From: Chrysochromulina tobinii
Lineage: Eukaryota; Haptophyta; Prymnesiales; Chrysochromulinaceae
Reading direction: 5' to 3'
Assembly (NCBI GenBank): GCA_001275005.1
Contig: JWZX01000795.1
Coordinates: 1-10,728 of the forward strand
DNA: 10,728 nt
Program-made: the position numbers and the translations under genes
The notes under the pieces: model-generated
Database searches by the model: none
Told to the model about the DNA's origin: nothing
Seen by the model: only the letters and a program-made list of their open reading frames with translations
Shown: in pieces, positions 1-7,700 of the stretch
Layout: each line of letters opens with the position of its first letter
How positions within the stretch are numbered: position 1 is the stretch's first letter

Positions 1-2
1 AG

Positions 3-1709
3 GAGGCCTTGTCGATTGCGAAGGAGCAGGCCGCGAGCCAGGCGCTGCAGCTGCTCTCCGAGCGAGAGGCAGCCGAGGCCAAGGCCGAGGCAGCAGAGGA
101 GAGGCTCGACCTCGTCTACGTACGACTGACGAATGCGGAGGCGGCGGCAGTGGAGGCGGAGGCTCGGACAGCTGAGGTGGAGGCCAGGGCCAGGGCCAGC
201 GAGGATCGCGTCGCAGCCGCCGAGGCAGCCGCGGCGACCGAGGCACACAGGGCAGAGGCCGCGGAAGCGGCGCGCGTCTCAGCCCAGGACGCCATCGCTG
301 CTGCCGAGGCACGTGCGGCGCAGGCAGAGCTGCAAGCATCAGACGCTCTCGCTGCTGCCGAGGCACGTGCGGCGCAGGCAGAGCTGCAAGCATCAGACGC
401 CCTCGCTGCTGCCGAGGCACGTGCGGCGCAGGCAGAGCTGCAAGCATCAGACGCCATCGCTGCTGCCGAGGCACGTGCGGCGCAGGCAGAGCTGCATGCA
501 TCAGAGGCGATCGACGCGGCATGGGGGCCCCGGGTCGCTGCGCCGGATGAGATGGTCGCTGCGCCAGATGAGATGGGGGCGGTGGCGGCAGCGAAGGCGG
601 CGGCACGGGAGGAGGCCGCTGCCGAGCTCGCGGGCGCGCGGCTGGCCCTGGAGGCCGCCGAGCAGCGGGCGATGGCCGCCGAGGCGCAGGTGGACAGCGC
701 GCGGCAAGAGACTCTCACGACGAAGCAGAAGGCGGTCGACAAGTTCAAGGAGCAAGGGAGCACAATCGCCGAGCGAGAGGCACATGTGGAGCGGCTCGGC
801 ATGGCGCTCACCGAAGCGGAGAAGGCGACACGCCAGGAGCGCGAGAGGGCGGACGGCCTTTTCAGCGAGGCGAGCGCACTGCAGCAGCAGGTGGCCGAGC
901 TGCGGCAGCAGCTCAAGCGCGAGGTCAAGGCCGCAGCCCTCGAAGTCCGGGCCGCACGTGCCGCGGCCGCGAGCGTAGGCCCTGGGGACGGCCAGCCATC
1001 GAGTTCGGCTGCGGTCGGCGCCAGCCCCTTGAAAGCTGCCCCAGAGGCGGCGGCGAGCGCTGTGACGGGCGCACCGTCGTCGCCCAAGATGGTGCGCCAA
1101 GACAGCGCTCCGCAAGCCGTTGTGGCCGCCGTGAGTGCTGACCGAGGCCCGGTCGGGTTTTCGGTGGACGAGGCCAACTACCTACGTGCATGCGTCCTCC
1201 GTCTGCTCGAGGCGTCGGATGTGAACGATGAGGAGCTATGGGTGCCACTCGCGGCGGGAGTGAGGCTCGATGAGGCCGAGATGGGTCGCATACGGCTCGC
1301 ACGGCGCTCGACGACCGCCTTCTGCCTTGCGGCTCTCTCCGATCCCACGTCGATCGCCGACTCGCACCCGGCGCTGCACGCCTTCCTGCTAGCCCTCGCG
1401 GGCGTCGGATCGGCCACCGCCTCCGTCGCTCGCACTGCTGCCGAGGCCGCGTACGCACGCGCCGTGGTGGCGGCCGACACGCGCGCCGCCGCCGGGGCTC
1501 GGGCGCTGCCAGGTGCGCCCGCGACCATCACCCTCCAGACAGCAGGCGCGGAGGCGAGTGGCAGCGGCGCGGTCGTAGCTGGTCTGGTCGACGCGCTGCC
1601 ATCGGCCGACCGCCTTGAAGCGGTCGGCCGCGGTGTCTTTGACGCCGTTGCCAAGGTGGGCGAGGCGATTGCCAGCGGGGTGGTAGCCAAGGAGCAGCGC
1701 CGGCAATGA
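3..1709 (+). CDS. GRIP-domain golgin-like coiled-coil protein, 5'-truncated by window edge
   Basis: The reading frame is open to the left edge (Glu-Ala-Leu-Ser from base 3), so the true start lies outside. Residue numbers count Leu at base 9 as 1. Residues 1-167 and about 190-320 are Ala/Glu/Arg/Gln-rich with almost no Pro or Gly, as expected for long coiled coils. They are broken near 168-190 by a Pro-containing stretch with a doubled VAAPDEM heptapeptide. A Ser/Pro/Ala-rich linker follows (about 320-384). Residues 386-433 match the GRIP pattern: NYLRACVLRLLE, then WVPLAAGVRLDEAE, like the Y-L-x(3)-[VL]-L-x-[FL]-[LM] ... P[VL]...[FL]xxxE pattern of golgins. In known golgins GRIP binds Arl1-GTP at the trans-Golgi through a conserved Tyr, here Tyr394 (bases 1188-1190), and the coiled coil tethers vesicles. 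Unusually, about 130 Ala-rich residues follow GRIP. The Golgi role is inferred. The alternative is a generic Ala-rich coiled-coil protein. Confidence 0.72.
   Translation, partial: EALSIAKEQAASQALQLLSEREAAEAKAEAAEERLDLVYVRLTNAEAAAVEAEARTAEVEARARASEDRVAAAEAAAATEAHRAEAAEAARVSAQDAIAAAEARAAQAELQASDALAAAEARAAQAELQASDALAAAEARAAQAELQASDAIAAAEARAAQAELHASEAIDAAWGPRVAAPDEMVAAPDEMGAVAAAKAAAREEAAAELAGARLALEAAEQRAMAAEAQVDSARQETLTTKQKAVDKFKEQGSTIAEREAHVERLGMALTEAEKATRQERERADGLFSEASALQQQVAELRQQLKREVKAAALEVRAARAAAASVGPGDGQPSSSAAVGASPLKAAPEAAASAVTGAPSSPKMVRQDSAPQAVVAAVSADRGPVGFSVDEANYLRACVLRLLEASDVNDEELWVPLAAGVRLDEAEMGRIRLARRSTTAFCLAALSDPTSIADSHPALHAFLLALAGVGSATASVARTAAEAAYARAVVAADTRAAAGARALPGAPATITLQTAGAEASGSGAVVAGLVDALPSADRLEAVGRGVFDAVAKVGEAIASGVVAKEQRRQ
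288..503 (+). repeat. 54-bp tandem repeat, four copies, in-frame
   Basis: Four head-to-tail 54-bp units start at 288, 342, 396 and 450. Each encodes an 18-residue module beginning D-A-[IL]-A-A-A-E-A-R and ending Q-A-E-L-[QH]-A-S. The units differ at only a few bases (GCC/GCT, ATC/CTC, CAA/CAT). Because 54 is a multiple of three the array keeps every frame open, which explains the long overlapping antisense and alternate-frame readings here. Eighteen residues equals a heptad plus a hendecad, so copy-number change would lengthen the coiled coil without breaking the frame. Confidence 0.95.
534..575 (+). repeat. 21-bp direct repeat, two copies, in-frame
   Basis: Two adjacent 21-bp copies (534-554 and 555-575) differ by one base (CGG versus CCA context) and encode the heptapeptide VAAPDEM twice. 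They fall in the Pro-containing break between the two coiled-coil blocks of the GRIP-like protein, so they probably form a short flexible hinge that arose by slippage. Confidence 0.9.
1158..1307 (+). other. GRIP-like domain within the coiled-coil protein
   Basis: This stretch encodes FSVDEANYLRACVLRLLEAS followed by a short charged turn, then W-V-P-L-A-A-G-V-R-L-D-E-A-E. It fits the about 45-residue GRIP helix bundle: an aromatic-Leu pair at the start, a hydrophobic helix, a Pro-hydrophobic helix, and a final acidic helix start (commonly SPEE in other members, here DEAE). The assignment is by eye. It is strengthened by the long coiled coil in front, which is the normal company of GRIP. Confidence 0.65.
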
Positions 1710-1926
1710 CCACAGATATCCACAAATATGCGCCGCCCTGTCGAGACGGGAGTGAGATGCTGGGAAAGAGAGGGGCGGACGGATGGGGACATCCGCCTCC
1801 CGCAAATGTTGATACGGTGTGAACGCGGGCAAAAAGTTGGGTGTGAACCGTCGATCAACAAGTGAGAAAGCTGCGGAATGAAGACCTACGTGCTACTAGC
1901 TCTCCACTTCACCCTTCGTTCGTTCA
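1710..1926. other. Intergenic spacer between the two + strand genes
   Basis: This 217-bp spacer is less GC-biased than its neighbours. It holds no AATAAA signal, no clear TATA box and no RNA gene. Its two notable contents are a bulged inverted repeat (1807-1860) and a 33-codon upstream ORF starting at ATG 1878. It must contain the 3' UTR of the GRIP-like gene and the promoter/5' UTR of the F-box gene, but I cannot place the transcript ends. Confidence 0.7.
1807..1860. repeat. Bulged inverted repeat enclosing a direct repeat
   Basis: The left arm TGTTGATACGGT (1807-1818) pairs with the right arm ACCGTCGATCAACA (1847-1860): 12 base pairs interrupted by a 2-nt CG bulge, with a 28-nt loop. The octamer GTGTGAAC occurs twice, at 1817-1824 and 1841-1848, overlapping the inner ends of the arms. 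The element lies about 67 bp before the ATG of the F-box gene. It could be a 5' UTR hairpin, a 3' processing structure of the upstream gene or a protein-binding site. Only the sequence symmetry is observed. Confidence 0.7.
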
Positions 1927-1979
1927 ATGACCTCATGGAAATCGCACCACGGCCACTTGGGCAACGTGGCACCGCTTGA
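1878..1979 (+). other. Possible upstream ORF overlapping the F-box gene start
   Basis: An ATG at 1878 opens a 33-codon reading frame (M-K-T-Y-V-L-L-A-L...) ending at TGA 1977-1979. It overlaps the first 53 bases of the downstream gene in another frame. If transcription starts upstream of 1878, this uORF would be met before the main ATG and could reduce its translation. The hydrophobic N-terminus resembles a signal peptide but is too short to judge. It may be chance. Confidence 0.25.
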
Positions 1980-4413
1980 GGATGACGCCAAGGACCTGAG
2001 CTGGAAGCCGGGAGGAAGCGGCGCAGACGCCAAGGCGCGAGCAAAGGAGCTGCGCAAATACGCCGAGCAGCGCGGGATGTTGCGAGAAATCGAGCGTGAG
2101 AAGACGAAGGAAAAGAAGACGCAAGCCTCGCCCCGCGCAAGCGAAACTGCGGCGGTGGCGACTGCGCGAATGGCCGAGCACGAGGCCGAGATGCTCGAGC
2201 AGAAGAAGAAGCGTGACGCCAAGGATGCAAAAGCTGTCGCGTTTCAACGCAGGGTCGAAGAGGCGGTGGAACAGGACGGGACGCCCTTCGTGGATGATGG
2301 ACGCTCAGACTCGGCCAGTGAGGAGCGACCCATCTGTAGCTTTTTTGCACAGGGGAAGTGCGCTCGCGGCGCGCGGTGCAAGTTCCGCCACGAGGCGCCA
2401 GCAGAGGTGAAGGTTAGCCTTCCGGCCTCAGCGACCGCCGTTGGCGTCCTCGACGAGATGCCGAGCGATGCGTGGCTGCACGTGCTCCCCTACCTGAGCA
2501 TCGCGGGCATCTGCTCCGTGGCGTGCACTTCCACCTCGCTCGCCGCCATCGCCGCGACGCCGTCACTGTGGATCGAGACGCGGCTCCGCACATTTGGTGG
2601 TACGCTACCTGGTGCGGGTGCAGACGGCGCAAGAGGCGCTGCGGGCGCCGGCAATCGCAGTGCTGCGCACGAGGGTCGGGACGAGGGGCGGGCCGCACGC
2701 CTCGAGTGCTGTCGGAGCGAGGGCGCGCTGCTGGGCTGGGCGCGTGCGGCCGACGAGGCGCCGACGGAGATTCTGCTTCCAGGGGTGATGACATCGGTGG
2801 CGCTCGCTGGTCGTCTGGCAATGTCCACGCATGAGGGGGGCAAGGAGGGCAGCATGGTGCGCTTGTGGGAGGTGCGCAATGGCCGGAAGCTCGCGTGTCG
2901 GACGCTGAAGCATCCGCCAAGCTGCTGTGACGCGGCGATGCTCAGCCAGCGCGGATCGCAGTACGTGCGCCGGGCGTGTGCAGTGGTCGGTGACGTGGCC
3001 GGGCAGCTGCTAGTCCTGGATCTCGAGGTGGAGCTCGACGACCCCTCGCAGCGCCGCCCCTTTACTCCGCGAGCGACGATCTCCGGCGCCGAGGCGGTGA
3101 GCTCATGCACGATGGCCTGCGCACTGGTGCTGCCGGCTGCCACCAGAGGCGGCGCTGCTGGCGGCGCTGCTGGCGGCGCGGACGAGGACGACGACGAGGA
3201 GGACGGTGAGGAGGACGAGGAGGAGGACGGCGAGGACGGCGAGGACGGCGAGGACGCTGCCGAGCGACTTGGCAGCGTCGGCGCGGCCCCGCCGCTGCGT
3301 GTGGCCAGCGCCTACCGCGACGGGATCGTCGCTCTCACGTCCTTCGCGTCCTCCACTCCCGAGGTTGCTTGGCACGGCTCACTCGCCCTCACCGACGACG
3401 CCCTCAGCTACTCGCGCCGCGGCGCGGGAGCTCTCGCGCCCGCGCCAGCGCAGCCCGGGGCGCTCCTAGCCGAGGGGCGCACGGAGGCGCACGAGCCTCT
3501 TCTCGTGTCGCTCGCTGATGGTGGCGTCGGTGGCGGTGGCCGCGTCCTGTTTGCGAGCTACGGCGGCATGGCGTGCGCCATCGACATCGAGCGCGGCGTC
3601 TCGCGCTGGGCCTCGGGCCGCGTCAGCGGCGACCTACCCACGCGTCTGGACGCCCTGGATCTCTCCGACCCGCCTGCGCTCCCACCATCATCGTCCCGCC
3701 ATGGCACGCGGCTCGCTTGCTACTCTCGGGGCTGGGGGCTGCTCGCCGTCGCTTGCCGGCGCACAGTTACCCTCTGGGACGATCGAGCCGCCGCACCGTT
3801 CGTAGCGCGGCTCGAGTGCGCAGCAGCTCCGAGCGGCAGCAGCCGCGGCGCCGCCGAGGGAGACGGCGGCTGTGTGCACCTCGAGGACGCCAGCGGCGAT
3901 TGGAGTGGTCTCCTCCTTCACCTGCCGCCCTCGGCCGATGCATGCATCCATCTCTATGACATCCGTCGGCTGGGCCGAGGCACCCGGTCAGCCGCCGCTG
4001 CTGGCGGCCTGCCAGGCAGCAGGGGCGATGGAAGCGGCCTCAGCTGGTCTCTCAGCCGGTCTCACAGCTGGTCGCCGCCGCAGCTCGCGACGTTCGCGCC
4101 CTCGCGCGGGCGCTCCTTTGGTGGCAGCTTTGCCTTAGGAGGCGGCGCCCTCGTCGCCAACTTCCACGCGGCCCCGGGAGGGGGCGGCGCGGCCAAGACT
4201 GCGGGTGCCTTTCGATGGACTCCCACGCGCAGTGTGCAGGAAATGGCGGCTGCAGCGGATGCGGCAGCCGGCGGCGCGGAGGACGAGGGAGAAAGCGAGG
4301 AGACGCCACGGTCGGCGGGCAAGGAGCGACCCCAGAAGAAGAAGAAACCGCGCATCGTCACCAAAGGCGGGGGCTATAAGGCCAAACGCGGCGGCACCAA
4401 CCGGACCGGTTGA
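1927..4413 (+). CDS. CCCH zinc finger / F-box protein with WD40-like repeats
   Basis: 828 residues. ATG 1927 is the first in-frame start after an in-frame TAG at 1897-1899. Residues about 30-115 are Lys/Glu/Arg-rich helix. A CCCH zinc finger (C-x7-C-x5-C-x3-H: Cys137, Cys145, Cys151, His155) suggests RNA binding. Residues about 175-222 form an F-box (L-D-E-M-P-S-D-A-W-L-H-V-L-P-Y-L, ending in S-L-W), the Skp1-binding module of SCF ubiquitin ligases. The rest has spaced WD40/beta-propeller-like strands: V-R-L-W-E-V near 311, L-L-V-L-D near 361, C-A-I-D-I near 551, V-T-L-W-D near 614, H-L-Y-D-I near 674. An Asp/Glu run lies at about 418-447, and a basic, possibly nuclear-localising tail (K-K-K-K-P-R) ends the protein. 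The propeller assignment is weaker than the zinc finger or F-box. The likely role, inferred, is an SCF substrate adaptor with RNA-linked targets. Confidence 0.88.
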   Translation: MTSWKSHHGHLGNVAPLEDDAKDLSWKPGGSGADAKARAKELRKYAEQRGMLREIEREKTKEKKTQASPRASETAAVATARMAEHEAEMLEQKKKRDAKDAKAVAFQRRVEEAVEQDGTPFVDDGRSDSASEERPICSFFAQGKCARGARCKFRHEAPAEVKVSLPASATAVGVLDEMPSDAWLHVLPYLSIAGICSVACTSTSLAAIAATPSLWIETRLRTFGGTLPGAGADGARGAAGAGNRSAAHEGRDEGRAARLECCRSEGALLGWARAADEAPTEILLPGVMTSVALAGRLAMSTHEGGKEGSMVRLWEVRNGRKLACRTLKHPPSCCDAAMLSQRGSQYVRRACAVVGDVAGQLLVLDLEVELDDPSQRRPFTPRATISGAEAVSSCTMACALVLPAATRGGAAGGAAGGADEDDDEEDGEEDEEEDGEDGEDGEDAAERLGSVGAAPPLRVASAYRDGIVALTSFASSTPEVAWHGSLALTDDALSYSRRGAGALAPAPAQPGALLAEGRTEAHEPLLVSLADGGVGGGGRVLFASYGGMACAIDIERGVSRWASGRVSGDLPTRLDALDLSDPPALPPSSSRHGTRLACYSRGWGLLAVACRRTVTLWDDRAAAPFVARLECAAAPSGSSRGAAEGDGGCVHLEDASGDWSGLLLHLPPSADACIHLYDIRRLGRGTRSAAAAGGLPGSRGDGSGLSWSLSRSHSWSPPQLATFAPSRGRSFGGSFALGGGALVANFHAAPGGGGAAKTAGAFRWTPTRSVQEMAAAADAAAGGAEDEGESEETPRSAGKERPQKKKKPRIVTKGGGYKAKRGGTNRTG
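3178..3267 (+). repeat. Low-complexity GAG/GAC acidic codon run
   Basis: A purine-rich run of GAG, GAC and GGC codons encodes about 30 residues that are nearly all Asp, Glu and Gly (residues 418-447 of the F-box protein). Directly before it is a GGC-GCT repeat encoding Gly-Gly-Ala units. It sits between two WD40-like strands and is probably a disordered loop prone to slippage. Confidence 0.85.
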
Positions 4414-4423
4414 GCGTAACCGG
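4406..4423. repeat. Short inverted repeat spanning the F-box gene stop codon
   Basis: CCGGTT (4406-4411) and AACCGG (4418-4423) form a perfect 6-bp stem with a 6-nt loop, and the TGA stop (4411-4413) spans the stem/loop boundary. The decamer GGTTGAGCGT at 4409-4418 recurs at 4433-4442. No function can be assigned. It may simply be a duplicated end of the gene. Confidence 0.5.
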
Positions 4424-4717
4424 AACTCATAAGGTTGAGCGTCGCTCGTGTCTGGTGCGGTCTGGTGATCATGTCCGCCCCCCGGTGCCGTCGGGTGGTG
4501 TTTGTTTCTGAGCAGTGCGTGGAGCGCGGATACTTCGATTGGATTATATGGTTGCGCGAGGCAGCCGCAAACCCTCGATCGTCGATGAACGCCGGCGAGG
4601 GTGGAACGCTTGCGGCCTGGAAACTAATGTGCGGAATAGTAAGGAGGCGCCCCACATGCCACATCCACACGCACCCGGAACCGATACATGTGCGATGTGG
4701 AGTCCCGAAACCGCAAA
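4414..4717. other. Convergent intergenic region
   Basis: These 304 bases separate the ends of two genes that run toward each other. They hold no recognisable coding region: the readings that cross them continue into the ankyrin repeat in a wrong frame. I see no AATAAA or close variant on either strand, no RNA gene and no mobile-element ends. Base composition is more balanced than in the genes. Confidence 0.7.
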
Positions 4718-7700
4718 TCACTCCCTCAGCAAATCACAGACAGCAGCATGTCCACGCTTCTCAGCAAGTTTCAGAGCATTCCAGCCGCTGTACCATTTAT
4801 GCTCTTTCTTCCTGTCAGCTCCCGCCTCGAGCAGGACACGAACGCAGGACTCGTGACCATTTTGGGCAGCCAACATCAAGGCGGTCGGACCGTTCGACTT
4901 TGCCTTATTTGGGTCAGCATTTGCCTCGAGCAGGACGCGAACGCAGGACTCGTGGCCATTTTGGGCAGCGGACATCAAGGCGGTCACGCCGGCGGTCGTT
5001 GCCATATTTGGGTCCGCCTTTGCCTCGAGTAGGACACGAACGCAGGGCTCGTGGCCAGAAATGCTCGATGCCATCAAGGCAGTCCAGCCGTCGTAAGTCG
5101 CCTTATTTGGGTCGGTCTCTGCCTCTAGGAGGACTCGAACGCAGAGCTCATGACCATTTTTGGCAGCGAGGATCAAGGCGGTCCAGCCGTTGGACGTTGC
5201 CTTATTTGGGTCGGCCTTTGCCTCGAGCAGGATGCGACCGCATAGATGATGACCAAAGCAGCTCGCCCGCATGAGCGGAGTGCTGCCGTCGGAATCGGCG
5301 AGCTCCACCTTGGCGCGGTGCGCGAGGAGCGCGCGTAGAATGTGCACGTCTCCCTCCTCGGCTGCGAGGTAGAGCGCCGTGCAGCCCTTTGCGCTCTGCG
5401 CGTCGAGCTCTGATGACGGCAGCAGCACCTCCACGGACACGAGCTGCTGGGCACGGCACGCGACCATGAGTGCCGTAATCTTGCCCTCGTCCTCCGTGCC
5501 CCGGAGCATTGCCACGTCGCCCTTACCGGCCGCACGAAGCTGCTCCGTGCGCGTGCACGCCTCGTCGGTGAACTCGCTGTCCGAGAGCGTGGGCACGAAG
5601 AGGCGAACGACGGCGTGCTGCTTGGCGGTCCGTGCTGCCTCGGCTGCGGACTGATCCTGCACGTTGCCAACATCCTTGTCGGCGCCCGTTGCGAGGAGCG
5701 CACGGCAGATGGCCACGTGCCCACCGGCGGCGGCGCGGTGCAGCGGCGTGTTGGCGCGCTCATCGGCGACGAGCGGATTGACGCCCGCGGCGAGCAGCGC
5801 CTCGACGAGTGCTCCACACCCCGCCTCGCTCGCGACGCGCACGAGCGCGCCCGCACCGGCGTAAGAGACGACGAGCGCCTTGGTGCGCGGCCGGTCGCCA
5901 ATCTTTTTCCATCCGCCCACCTGGACGTCGATGGACTGCCCATCGGCAGACACGGCCCTCACGACCGCGTCCTTCCAGAGCCCCGAGTTGCCGTACGCGA
6001 GCACGCGCTTGCCCACCTCGAGCGCGTCTTCGCGGATGAGCGGCGCGACGAGCGGCGCGAGGGATGGGTCGTCGAGCGCGGCAAAGGTGGCGGGCCACGG
6101 CGGCGCGAGCTTCTGCTCCTTGACCATCCATTGTGCGAGCCGCACGTTGCGCACGGGCTCGTCCACGCCGAGCTTTGCGCGCGCGAGCACCTCAATCGCC
6201 GCGCCGTGCTCGCCCTCACGCGAGCACATGGTCGCGGTGCGCACGGCGCCCTCCCAGGTCGCCGCGCGACCGCGCAGCGCCTCGAAGACGGCGGCGCGCG
6301 CTGCAAAGGCCTCCGCCGCCGCCGCCTGGAAGTGAGCCCCCTCGTTGAACCACGCGCCTTCGCGCGCGGCGGCGGCCTCCTTGAGCTGCCGCAGCGGCCG
6401 CACGGCGTCGTCGGGGGCCGCGCTGTGCACGAAGCCGTCGAGGAAGAGCTGCACGAGGCCGAGGTGCGCTCCCCGCATCTTGGCGATCACCTGCTCGAGC
6501 GTCTTGGCGTTCGGGTTGAAGGTGAGCACCGCCTCGTAGATCACCACCGCGCCCTCAATCCGCGAGCCGCGCAGCTCAATCCCCGTGAGCGGAGGGAGGA
6601 GCACCTCGACCTCGTGAGGGTACTGCGAGAGCCAGCTAATGTCGGCCCCGCGGTTGATCATCCCGAGCTCCATCTCGAAGAGGAGCGCCACCCCCCCGCC
6701 GTGCTTGGCGTAATCCATGGCCTTGTCCCGGTCGCGCGACGTCGACATAAAAGAGGTCTCGATGCCACCCTTGACGTTGTACTCGTTTGGAACGCTGAGG
6801 GCCTCGGGGAGCACGCCGCCCGAAACGCCGCGGTACACCTTGGCCGCCTTGGTCAGCTTCGAGGCCTTGACAATCGCCGAGTTGATGGCGTGGATCGTCG
6901 TCACGTACCGATTGCCCTTGCACCCGTTGAGCGCCGGCCCGAAGCCGCGAAGGATCGCATCGTACTTGACATACATGGGCCCAGTGTAGAGGCGCGCGCC
7001 GACGCCCTCCTCGTGAAGCAGCTCGGGCTCGCCCAGCGAACGCAGCTCGACATTCTTCTCACCCAGCCGCGTGCCGAGCTCCTTGGACGGCAGCGGCCGA
7101 CGCCGCATCGCAGACGCGCTGTCCGCCAGCTTCGTCTCCGTCGGCCAGTCCACGTCGCGCTCGGGCTCGGCCACGAACCAGTACTCGGTGCGCGGCGTCG
7201 TGAGTACGCCGTAGTTGCTCGTGGTGAACGCGTCGTTCGAGTCGGCCGCGCTCGTGTGCTCAAACTCGATGGCCAGCGCCACGTGCACCTCGGGCGGCCC
7301 GATTTGCGCCTCGAGCCCGCCGTAGAAAGTGCTCTGGTTTGCAAATGTGAGCTCGAAAGTGCCCTGCTGCTGGTGGAACTTTTCAAGGTTCATGCACGAG
7401 GCCGCGCTTGCGTTGCGTGCCGCCAGCTGCCGAAGCGCGAGGTGCAGGCTATGCGCAAGATGGCTGTATAGCCCAGCCATGCGCAGTCGCGCAGCGAGGG
7501 CGTCCTCGGACATTGAGGCGAGCGAACGTGTTGCGGATAGCTCGTCAGACGCCGATGCGTCGGGACCGTGAAGTGCACGGGCGATGACAGCGACCACGGC
7601 ACCGGCCGAGGCCAACCATCCGATAGTCGTCCATGGATCAACAGTGCTCAAAGCCGGCCTCCTCGATCGATCGCTCTCCTGCAGCAGCGGACGCTCTTCC

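Noticed and set aside
116-1177. Long antisense open frame (353 codons) and a + alternate frame at 133-978 over the coiled-coil gene
   Set aside because: The 54-bp repeat and strong GC bias keep several frames open. The translations are low-complexity Ser/Ala or Arg/Gln strings without domain signals, unlike the coiled-coil plus GRIP reading.
4435-5274. 279-codon + strand frame with repeats such as Y-L-G-x-x-L-P-R-A-G
   Set aside because: The apparent protein repeat is the 99-bp ankyrin DNA repeat read on the wrong strand. The - strand gives canonical ankyrin units.
5615-7471. 618-codon + strand open frame opposite unit B and the linker
   Set aside because: Antisense shadow of GC-rich codons. 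Its product is Arg/His/Leu-rich without motifs, whereas the - strand frame shows ART and ankyrin signatures.
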